NCBI GenBank assembly: GCA_024684115.1
Contig: JAIKXP010000051.1
Coordinates: 1 to 35,306, forward strand
Reading direction: 5' to 3'
DNA length: 35,306 nucleotides
Origin: Sphaerochaetaceae bacterium
Lineage (GTDB): Bacteria > Spirochaetota > Spirochaetia > Sphaerochaetales > Sphaerochaetaceae
In this document: piece after piece, positions 17,067 to 23,626 of the stretch
How the letters are laid out: every line of letters starts with the position of its first letter
Position numbering within the stretch: the stretch's first letter is position 1
Notes under the pieces: model-generated
Databases searched by the model: none
What the model was told of the DNA's origin: nothing
The model's input: the letters and a program-made list of their open reading frames with translations, nothing else
Translations under genes and position numbers: made by a program

Positions 17067-18181
17067 GCCATTTCCTCCGACCACTTGAAGCTCATGTCTA
17101 TCTGATAAAGACAGCCGTCAGGGTCCTTATCAAGTTTCTTTTCTGAAAGTGTTGTCGTGGGTTCTTCAAGCATGAGCAGGAAGAGTTTACTTTCTGAAGT
17201 CTTAGGATCGAATCTTTCGTCACCCTTGTATCTGATGGAAACTGAAAGAACGTCCTGCTTTTCTGAGTACTCAATCTTGACGAGGATGAACGGATTGTCT
17301 GAGTAAGCTGCAATATTATTAATACAGATTTCCTCAATTGCAAGGCTGAGCTTACTGAGTCTTTCGGACTCAATGAGCAGCTTTTCACCGTAAGCCATAA
17401 GTTCTTCGTTCATGACTTCAAAGTCAAACTCAGTACTGTCAATCTTGTAGCTGAGAGTTGTAAGTCTCTGAACAAAGCGTCTTGTGAGCTCTCTTTTCGG
17501 GTTCTCGAAGATCTGTTTCGGAGTACCCTCTTCGTAGATTTCTCCTTCTGCAATAAACAGAACACGGTTAGAAATCTTTCTTGCGAAATCCATTTCGTGA
17601 GTAACAATAACCATTGTTCTTCCTGTCTTGGCAAGAAGCTTGATAACTGACTGTACTTCACCGATCATGGACGGGTCCAGAGCACTGGTCGGCTCGTCGA
17701 AGAGAATGACATCAGGATCCATTGCAAGGGTCCTGGCTATGGCAATTCTCTGCTGCTGACCACCTGACAGTTCGTCAGGGTAAGAGAAAACCTTGGTAAC
17801 AAGACCAACCTGAGTCAACAGATACATAGCCTTCTCATAGGCTTCCTGACGGCTTCTGCCGAGCAGTGTGATCTGAGGATTCATAATGTTCTCGATTACC
17901 GTGAGGTGTCCAAAGAGATTGAAGGACTGGAAAACCATTCCCATCTTCTTTCTCACTTCGTTGAGGTCACAACCTCTTTCTGTGATGTCCTGGCCATCAA
18001 CTATAATCTGACCGCTTGTAGGCTCGGTCAACATGTTGATACATCTGAGCAATGTGGATTTGCCAGTGCCAGAAGGTCCGATGATGCTGATAACATCCCC
18101 GCTGTTGATGGTAACATTAATATCCTTAAGTGGAATTGTGTTATCATCAAACTCTTTTCGCAAATGACGAATTTCTATCAT
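17063..18181 (-). CDS. Amino-acid ABC importer ATPase with GHKL-like C-terminal extension
   Basis: Residues 1-245 are a typical polar amino-acid importer ATPase (GlnQ/HisP type): Walker A GPSGTGKST at 35-43, Q-loop Q85, signature LSGGQQQR at 138-145, Walker B ILFDEP at 159-164 and H-loop H195. The protein is 372 residues, about 125 longer than the family norm. The extra part (about 250-372) has SLAIEEICINNIAAY at 279-293, like the N-box of RsbW-type HATPase_c_2 domains, then beta strands and GDERFDP resembling their second motif. A GLGL-type G2 box is missing, so ATP binding by this part is doubtful. The gene overlaps the permease gene by 4 nt and is preceded by a structured leader. Confidence 0.9.
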   Translation of the reverse strand: MIEIRHLRKEFDDNTIPLKDINVTINSGDVISIIGPSGTGKSTLLRCINMLTEPTSGQIIVDGQDITERGCDLNEVRKKMGMVFQSFNLFGHLTVIENIMNPQITLLGRSRQEAYEKAMYLLTQVGLVTKVFSYPDELSGGQQQRIAIARTLAMDPDVILFDEPTSALDPSMIGEVQSVIKLLAKTGRTMVIVTHEMDFARKISNRVLFIAEGEIYEEGTPKQIFENPKRELTRRFVQRLTTLSYKIDSTEFDFEVMNEELMAYGEKLLIESERLSKLSLAIEEICINNIAAYSDNPFILVKIEYSEKQDVLSVSIRYKGDERFDPKTSESKLFLLMLEEPTTTLSEKKLDKDPDGCLYQIDMSFKWSEEMA

Positions 18182-18308
18182 TCCGCATAACCCTAGGTAA
18201 AATGCAGTTCGTTCTGAAGTCGTCTTACTTGACTAGGGTGGCACCACATGCATTGTTTGCCTTCAGAACTGTGGGGATTGTTGGATATGGCTGGTCCCCG
18301 CACTTTAC
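18182..18308 (-). promoter_or_regulatory. Structured 5' leader, candidate riboswitch of unrecognised class
   Basis: On the minus strand the predicted transcript begins with GTAAAGTGC (18308-18300), which pairs with GCATTTTAC (18205-18197) to close the element. Inside are a hairpin GGGGA/TCCCC (18299-18295 with 18277-18273) and a 9-bp stem GTTCTGAAG/CTTCAGAAC (18269-18261 with 18219-18211). The loop of that stem contains ACCCTAG (18239-18233), exactly complementary to CTAGGGT (18196-18190), which includes the AGGG Shine-Dalgarno 9 nt before the ATG. A pseudoknot would therefore block translation initiation. It does not match lysine, glycine, SAM, TPP, purine, cobalamin or glutamine riboswitch signatures that I know. 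Confidence 0.6.
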
Positions 18309-18314
18309 AGGGCT

Positions 18315-18343
18315 ACCATAATGGCAAAAGGGTTCAGGGTCAA
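18315..18343 (-). promoter_or_regulatory. Promoter of the amino-acid importer operon
   Basis: On the minus strand TTGACC (18343-18338) and TATGGT (18320-18315) are separated by exactly 17 nt. The expected start, about 7 nt downstream, coincides with the first base of the leader's closing stem at 18308. Confidence 0.7.
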
Positions 18344-18354
18344 TACAAATATTT

Positions 18355-18405
18355 AAAAAATCGGTTTTTTTTTCCGATAAAACTCTTTTGTGCAAAAACC
18401 CGATT
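18355..18405 (-). terminator. Terminator after copA
   Basis: On the minus strand AATCGGGTTTTT near 18405-18394 can pair, with one bulge, with AAAAACCGATT ending at 18359, followed by TTTTT. A smaller hairpin ATCGG/CCGAT with an A9 loop is an alternative fold of the same segment. Confidence 0.55.
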
Positions 18406-18443
18406 ATCACCCTATGCCATATGAAAATATATTTAAGTTTTTC

Positions 18444-20957
18444 TTAAGCTTCAGTTACACCTTTTACGGTATAATCAGCGTCTGTTACAGCCTTTGAAAG
18501 AGCTTCTTTTGCAACTGATGGTTCAGCTGTAACTAAAGCACAGTTCTTCTCATGACTGACTTCTGCACTTACAACTCCGTCAACTGCCTCAAGAGCCTTT
18601 TTTACCCTTGCTTCACAGTGCGGACACATCATGCCTTCAATATCCATTCTGTAAACTTTTTCCATATTCTTTTTCTCCTTTTGTTTTATCTTTCTGTCCC
18701 TTGAGGGATCATAGATTCTGCAGAAATTAAGTCTCAGTGCATTAGAAACCACACAGAAACTTGAAAGGCTCATGGCAGCTGCCCCTATCATGGGGTTAAG
18801 TGTCAGTCCAAGAGAAGTATAGAAACCGGCGGCTAAAGGAATACATACAACGTTGTAGAAAAATGCCCAGAACAGGTTCTGGTGAATGTTTCTAAGCGTT
18901 GCACGACTAAGCCTTATGGCAGCACATACATCAAGAAGAGAATTCTTCATGAGAACCACCTCTGCTGCATCTACCGCAACATCAGCTCCAGAGCCTATTG
19001 CAATTCCTATGTCGGCTGAAGTCAGAGCCGGAGCGTCATTAATACCGTCACCTACCATGGCAACTTTTCCCCTGCCCTTAAGCCTTCTGACTACACTTTC
19101 CTTCTGACCCGGAAGAACACCGGCTATTACTTCATCAACTCCCGTCTGAGAGCCAATAGCAGAAGCCGTTTTCTCATTATCTCCTGTGAGCATAACAACA
19201 TGAATTCCCATGTTCTTAAGCTGCTTAACAGCCTCAGCGCTATCCTTCTTGACGGTATCTGCAACAGCAATTATTCCAAGTACTTCCTCATCCTTAACAA
19301 ACATAAGAGGGGTCTTTCCTTCTGAAGCAAATCTGTCAGCCTCTGAAAGAAGGCTCTCTCCTACCTTGAACTTACCTTTTATGAACCTGACGCTTCCGCC
19401 TGTAAGAACGCTGCCGTTAACCCTGGCAGTAAGACCGTTTCCGGGAAGTGCCTTAAAATCCTCAGCTTCATAGATGGCCATGGACTTCTCTTCCGCCTTT
19501 GAGAGCACGGCTCTTGCCAGAGGGTGTTCACTCTTATTCTCAAGGCTTGCAGCATATTTTAAGAGCTCTTCCTCAGTTGTCTTACCGAAAGGCACTGTGT
19601 CTGTGACTACCGGTGTGCCGTTTGTTATGGTTCCGGTCTTGTCCAGTGCTGCAACAGATACCCTTCCGCACTCCTCAAGTGAAGCTGAGGTCTTAAAGAG
19701 AATTCCGTTTTTTGCACCCATGCCGTTACCGACCATAATTGCAACCGGGGTTGCAAGACCCAGGGCACAGGGACAGCTTATGACTAAAACAGAGATTCCG
19801 CGAGCCAGTGCGTAGGAGAATTCCCTGCCCAGAATGAGCCACACAGCGGTAGTAACTATTGCTATGGCAATTACTGCCGGAACAAATATTCCTGAAATCT
19901 TATCGGCAATTCTGGCAATAGGTGCCTTGGTAGCGGCTGCATCACTTACCATCTTAATTATCTGGGAGAGCGTTGTGTCTTCTCCGACCCTTGTAGCACG
20001 GCACTTTATAAATCCGCTCTGATTTATTGTAGCAGCACTTACCCTGTCCCCTTCTTCCTTGTCGCATGGAATGCTTTCTCCTGTAAGTACAGCTTCATTT
20101 ACGGCACTTGAGCCTTCAATGACAACTCCGTCTACAGGAATACTCTCCCCCGGTCTTACAACAAAGATATCTCCGGTGTTTACCTCTGAAACTGGAACCG
20201 TTACCTCTTTTCCGTCCCTTATTACTACAGCGCTCTGGGGAGCCAGTTTCATAAGCCCCTTAAGAGCATCTGTTGTCTTTCCCTTCGATCTGGCTTCAAG
20301 CATCTTACCAACAGTAATCAGGGTCAGAATCATGGCAGCAGACTCAAAGTACAGATCGTGTATGTATGCGTGAGCCTGGGCTGTGTTTCCGGTCTGAACC
20401 GCCTTTGTCATGGCAAAAAGAACAAAGGTACTCCAGAGGAAGGAAGCAGAAGAGCCCATGGCAACCAGGGTGTCCATGTTGGGAGAGAGCCTGAAAAGAC
20501 TCTTGAAGCCGCTTATGAAGAACTTTCTGTTTATAATCATGACAATTGCAGAAAGTATCATCTGAAGCAGGGCCAGAGCCACATAGTTTCCGTCAAACCA
20601 GGACGGAAGCGGAAAGCCCCACATGTTGTGTCCCATTGAGACATACATGAGTAGGATAAGAAATCCAAGTGAAGTTAAAAGCCTCTTCTTAAGGCGTGGA
20701 GTTTCATGGTCTTCAAGAGCCTCGCTGTCAGCAGCCGCCTTATTCTCTTTTTTGGCTTCTCCCTTAAGTGAAGCCCCGTAACCGGCATCTGTTACAGCCT
20801 TGATTATTTCTTCCTTACTTGCAGTGCCTTCAACTCCCATTGAATTGGTCAGAAGACTTACGGAGCAGGAAGTAACTCCCTCTACCTTTGAAACAGCCTT
20901 CTCTACCCTTGCAGAACAGGCTGCACAGCTCATACCCGTAACGTTGTACTGTTCCAT
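18444..20957 (-). CDS. copA: Copper-exporting P1B-type ATPase with N- and C-terminal heavy-metal-binding domains
   Basis: CopA pumps Cu+ out of the cytoplasm using ATP. The 837-residue protein has an N-terminal HMA domain (GMSCAACSAR, residues 8-17), a membrane domain with the CPC metal site in SCPCALGLATP, the TGES actuator loop, the phosphorylation site DKTGT, the SEHP nucleotide-site motif and the hinge GDGINDAP. All key residues are present. Unusually, after the last membrane segments a second complete HMA domain (about 765-837, GMMCPHCEAR) follows a lysine-rich linker; it looks like a fused CopZ chaperone. The ATG lies 3 nt after the csoR stop, with GAGG upstream, so both form a copper-induced operon. 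A terminator candidate follows. Confidence 0.95.
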   Translation of the reverse strand: MEQYNVTGMSCAACSARVEKAVSKVEGVTSCSVSLLTNSMGVEGTASKEEIIKAVTDAGYGASLKGEAKKENKAAADSEALEDHETPRLKKRLLTSLGFLILLMYVSMGHNMWGFPLPSWFDGNYVALALLQMILSAIVMIINRKFFISGFKSLFRLSPNMDTLVAMGSSASFLWSTFVLFAMTKAVQTGNTAQAHAYIHDLYFESAAMILTLITVGKMLEARSKGKTTDALKGLMKLAPQSAVVIRDGKEVTVPVSEVNTGDIFVVRPGESIPVDGVVIEGSSAVNEAVLTGESIPCDKEEGDRVSAATINQSGFIKCRATRVGEDTTLSQIIKMVSDAAATKAPIARIADKISGIFVPAVIAIAIVTTAVWLILGREFSYALARGISVLVISCPCALGLATPVAIMVGNGMGAKNGILFKTSASLEECGRVSVAALDKTGTITNGTPVVTDTVPFGKTTEEELLKYAASLENKSEHPLARAVLSKAEEKSMAIYEAEDFKALPGNGLTARVNGSVLTGGSVRFIKGKFKVGESLLSEADRFASEGKTPLMFVKDEEVLGIIAVADTVKKDSAEAVKQLKNMGIHVVMLTGDNEKTASAIGSQTGVDEVIAGVLPGQKESVVRRLKGRGKVAMVGDGINDAPALTSADIGIAIGSGADVAVDAAEVVLMKNSLLDVCAAIRLSRATLRNIHQNLFWAFFYNVVCIPLAAGFYTSLGLTLNPMIGAAAMSLSSFCVVSNALRLNFCRIYDPSRDRKIKQKEKKNMEKVYRMDIEGMMCPHCEARVKKALEAVDGVVSAEVSHEKNCALVTAEPSVAKEALSKAVTDADYTVKGVTEA
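18663..18681 (-). promoter_or_regulatory. Internal Shine-Dalgarno and ATG for a possible free CopZ
   Basis: Inside copA, on the minus strand, AAAGGAG (18681-18675) lies 9 nt before an in-frame ATG (18665-18663). Initiation there would give a 73-residue protein ending at 18444 that is exactly the C-terminal HMA domain, the size of a normal CopZ copper chaperone. The linker codons before the ATG encode KQKEKKN, which is simply the ribosome binding site read through. Either copA and a former copZ fused by loss of a stop codon, or both products are made. Confidence 0.5.
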
Positions 20958-20960
20958 AAC

Positions 20961-21257
20961 TCACCTCATCATCTTCTGAATGGTCTGAAGAAGCTCATCT
21001 ATGACTTCATCCCTGCCTTCCCTTATGTCATGAGCCACACAGGTGTGCATATGACTTGAAAGCACCTCCTTTCCGAAGGCGTTTACAGCCTGGGAAACGG
21101 CGGAAGTCTGGTTAAGTACATCATTACAGTAGGCGTTGTTTTCAATCATGGACTTAAGTCCCCTGATCTGTCCTTCAATCCTGCTGAGCCTGTTTATAAG
21201 TTTTCTTTTCTGTTCATCATCTCTGACAGTCTTTCTGTCGCAGTTGCAGCAATCCAT
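20961..21257 (-). CDS. csoR: Copper-sensing repressor CsoR
   Basis: The product of 98 residues is an all-helical CsoR/FrmR-family repressor: RKLINRLSRIEGQIRGLKSMIE is the conserved first helix, and the Cu+ ligands follow the C-x-H-x3-C pattern of the family, with Cys in NNAYCNDVLNQ and His/Cys in SSHMHTCVAHD. Cu+ binding should release it from DNA and switch on copA. I start at the ATG at 21257, which has TTGAGG 7-8 nt upstream. A TTG four codons earlier (21269) is possible but would remove that site. A canonical operator sits directly upstream, so the operon is autoregulated. Confidence 0.92.
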   Translation of the reverse strand: MDCCNCDRKTVRDDEQKRKLINRLSRIEGQIRGLKSMIENNAYCNDVLNQTSAVSQAVNAFGKEVLSSHMHTCVAHDIREGRDEVIDELLQTIQKMMR

Positions 21258-21263
21258 AGTAAA

Positions 21264-21293
21264 CCTCAATACCCCCTAGGGGTATATTTGAGG
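21264..21293. promoter_or_regulatory. CsoR operator
   Basis: ATACCCC-CTA-GGGGTAT (21269-21285) is a perfect GC-rich dyad of the type bound by CsoR. It is flanked by a second inverted pair, CCTCAA (21264-21269) and TTGAGG (21288-21293). It covers the predicted transcription start of csoR-copA. Confidence 0.85.
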
Positions 21294-21320
21294 TATACTA
21301 CCTTCCACTTATACAGTCAA
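21292..21320 (-). promoter_or_regulatory. Promoter of csoR-copA
   Basis: On the minus strand TTGACT (21320-21315) and TATACC (21297-21292) are exactly 17 nt apart. The start site, about 7 nt on, lies in the CsoR operator. No terminator is visible between the YihY gene and this promoter. Confidence 0.75.
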
Positions 21321-21326
21321 GATATT

Positions 21327-22193
21327 CTAAGATTTCTGCTCTTTTTTTCTGAATGAATGCTCTTTTAAAAAGTGACTGAGGTATTTGTTGAAACAGGCTC
21401 CTATGTAGATGGAACTGATTATGAATTTGACCCAGAGGGTAAGAATAAAGACAGATGAGAGAGAGCCATAGATGGAAGCGGCCTTGATGAGGGCAACGAT
21501 TACTTCCGAGAAAACACGGGAGATTATCACACAGAGCAGCATGGCAAGAAATGCTCCCGCCAAGTACCTCTCACCTTCAATCCTTCTTCCCGGAAGATAC
21601 ATGTACACAAGGGTCAGTACGGGCAGGCCAAGAACAATCATCATGGTCCTGTTGTGGGTAAGGAAACTGAGAAAATCACTAATGAGCTTAACCGTAGAAT
21701 AGGTGTTAAGGTATGCGTACACTTCTTCTACAAAACTCATGGCAGCTGCAATGAACGGAATAGAAACTATGGCCACAATGGTAAAGAAGAGGCAGACCAG
21801 CCTGTTTACCAATGCAGAGCTCTCCATCCCGTAAAGCTTCATGAGTCCGGCCTGAAGGCAGCTGATTCCCTTGCTGGCCGACCAGAGGGCTGTAAGAATT
21901 GAAAAGGAGAAGATTGTTCTGGAGGCCTGTCCATGAAGAAGCAGGACCAGCTGCTCAACATTTTTCTTAACTGAACTGACATCAGGAAGGAAAATATTCA
22001 GCACCTTGATTATGTTATCGGTAGTAAACCAGGGCAGGCTCTGAACAAACAGAAGAAGGCTCAGAAGAAACGGGAAAACTGCTATAAGAAGGTAAAGTGT
22101 AGTATTACCCGCAAATACAACAAGGTTATTATCCTTATAGAGGATAAATGTACCTTTTATTATTTCCCATACATTTCTGAAAAACTTCTTCAT
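21327..22193 (-). CDS. YihY/BrkB-family inner membrane protein
   Basis: The 288-residue protein has about six hydrophobic segments and family landmarks: an N-terminal amphipathic WEIIKGTFILYKDNNLVVFAGNTTLYLLIAVFPFLLSLL, ALWSASKGISCLQAGLMKLYG near residue 105, and VLTLVYMYLPGRRIEGERYLAGAFLAMLLC near residue 195, with the YxxxP and GAxxA spacing typical of YihY (older name RNase BN). The family's biochemical role is unknown; it is not the ribonuclease. Its start overlaps the upstream stop (ATGA), making it the last gene of the sugar operon. It could serve envelope lipid or polysaccharide handling, but that is a guess. Confidence 0.85.
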   Translation of the reverse strand: MKKFFRNVWEIIKGTFILYKDNNLVVFAGNTTLYLLIAVFPFLLSLLLFVQSLPWFTTDNIIKVLNIFLPDVSSVKKNVEQLVLLLHGQASRTIFSFSILTALWSASKGISCLQAGLMKLYGMESSALVNRLVCLFFTIVAIVSIPFIAAAMSFVEEVYAYLNTYSTVKLISDFLSFLTHNRTMMIVLGLPVLTLVYMYLPGRRIEGERYLAGAFLAMLLCVIISRVFSEVIVALIKAASIYGSLSSVFILTLWVKFIISSIYIGACFNKYLSHFLKEHSFRKKEQKS

Positions 22194-23626
22194 AAATCCT
22201 TTACTGCAAGTTTGACACAGCCGTAGGCTCCGTCATACATTCCCATCTTTTTGTTCTCAGTAATCTGGTCACATATATGAGCTAATATTTCTCTGTCGCA
22301 AAGGATTTTGTCAAGCATGAAAGACATGGAAGCACTGTCAGGACACTCCCAGGTTGAGTCACCGGCTTCACGGCCACGGATAGCTCCGTAAACCTCGTGT
22401 CCGCCAATATGCTTCATGAAGATTTTTGGAACAGGATAGTAGGCAAGCTCGGATGGCTTGGTTACCAGAACATCGGAAACCGGCATGAGAAGGTTTGTAG
22501 CATAAACAGCCTGGAAAATATTCTCGTTGCAGATGCAGTAAACACCGCTTACATCTTCTGTTTCCAGCTTCTTCTTAAGCTCCTTGAGCTCGCTGTAACG
22601 GTCAAAATAGTTAATCGTTTCCATCTTTCCGAGAACTGAGAGCATCTTGTCATAGACGTTTTTATGGTCTCCGAAGTTAATCAGCATGGCAGCCTTGTTT
22701 TTCTTAACATAGGGCAGAAGGTGGCGCACTATCTCCAGGAACTGGTCAAAACCTGCACCCGCTCCTCCGACTGTGAGCAGGAACCTCAGCGGCCTGTTCT
22801 CCAGCGCCCTCTTCTTCCTCATCTCATTGTCATGCTCAAGGTTTACAACCAGCTCGTGGTCAATGAAATGGCCCACCATCTTAAGCTCATCTTCACTCAT
22901 ACCCTTAAGCGGCTTTTTGTCAAAACCGTTGAAGGTCTTGTAGCCCAGGTAGGCAAAAGGCGTCTGAACAGCATGCACCGCTCCCTCTGAGAGGTGAAGT
23001 CCCATGGGCCAGTTATCCGGAATGGCGTTTACAACGTGCTTCATACCGGCATGAACTGCCCCCTGACTCGGCCACACATGTGTGGCAATGTACGGTATAT
23101 TCTTATCTATGTTCTCAAATACAGGAACAAGAAGCTCACTGTTCTTCTGGTCCTTGGCGTTGTAGCTTATCTTCCTGAATCCCTCACAGTTCATAGGCTC
23201 CCAGACAAGGGAGTTGAACAGCCTGCTCTTCTGAGAAATCCTTGAAGCAAGGGAGTACAGGTCATTCTGAGCACGGATCATCTTGCTTCCGGTAGCATCA
23301 AAGCTTGCCAGGTCCAGCCAGTAGGGAGTGTAGCCCAGGGCCCTTGCAGCACTTGCCATGGCAATTGAAATTCTGTAGTGTCCGTAACCCATCCTTATGT
23401 TTCCGACAATCAGGGCCTTTTCATCAAACTTCTGACTCTTTTCGGAAAAGACAATGTTCTTCGCCCCGATAAAATCAAGGTCCGGTATGTCTACAAATCC
23501 CAGGCTGTAGTGCTTCTGTGAATCATCTCCAAACTTCTTTATATAGGAAGCCTTACTCTTCTCTGCCTGTCTTACAACCTTATCAGGCATGCTGTTGCCG
23601 AATATTACTGAACTTTTATCACTCAT
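22190..23626 (-). CDS. GT-B-like glycosyltransferase-related protein, uncharacterised
   Basis: I do not recognise this 478-residue protein firmly. It looks like a GT-B fold glycosyltransferase of the MurG/MGDG-synthase kind. After a 65-residue lead-in comes GNIRMGYGHYRISIAMASAARALGY near residue 74, like the GGGHxxxA entry loop. There is a mid-protein RFLLTVGGAGAGFDQF (about 290) like the start of the second Rossmann domain, and MPVSDVLVTKPSELAYYPVPKIFM near 395 followed by GGHEVYGA, in the place of the sugar-nucleotide loop. No signal peptide or membrane segment is visible. It overlaps the alpha-galactosidase and YihY genes by 4 nt on each side, so it belongs to the same operon; donor and acceptor are unknown. 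Confidence 0.6.
   Translation of the reverse strand: MSDKSSVIFGNSMPDKVVRQAEKSKASYIKKFGDDSQKHYSLGFVDIPDLDFIGAKNIVFSEKSQKFDEKALIVGNIRMGYGHYRISIAMASAARALGYTPYWLDLASFDATGSKMIRAQNDLYSLASRISQKSRLFNSLVWEPMNCEGFRKISYNAKDQKNSELLVPVFENIDKNIPYIATHVWPSQGAVHAGMKHVVNAIPDNWPMGLHLSEGAVHAVQTPFAYLGYKTFNGFDKKPLKGMSEDELKMVGHFIDHELVVNLEHDNEMRKKRALENRPLRFLLTVGGAGAGFDQFLEIVRHLLPYVKKNKAAMLINFGDHKNVYDKMLSVLGKMETINYFDRYSELKELKKKLETEDVSGVYCICNENIFQAVYATNLLMPVSDVLVTKPSELAYYPVPKIFMKHIGGHEVYGAIRGREAGDSTWECPDSASMSFMLDKILCDREILAHICDQITENKKMGMYDGAYGCVKLAVKDL

Noticed and set aside
18235-18248. Plus-strand AGGGTGGCACCACA closely resembles the T-box consensus AGGGTGGNACCGCG.
   Set aside because: No plus-strand gene follows (copA and the importer are on the minus strand), upstream plus-strand sequence is the importer coding region, not a stem I, and no terminator follows. 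The minus-strand structured leader explains the pairing better.
18182-18308. 6S RNA, SRP RNA or tmRNA in the importer leader.
   Set aside because: Too short for 6S, no GGAAG/AGCAGCC SRP core, no tRNA-like end or tag frame, and it runs directly into an ATG with its Shine-Dalgarno paired.
18130-18321. Short plus-strand open frame across the importer leader.
   Set aside because: It runs over the promoter, leader and start of the minus-strand ATPase gene and has no ribosome binding site.
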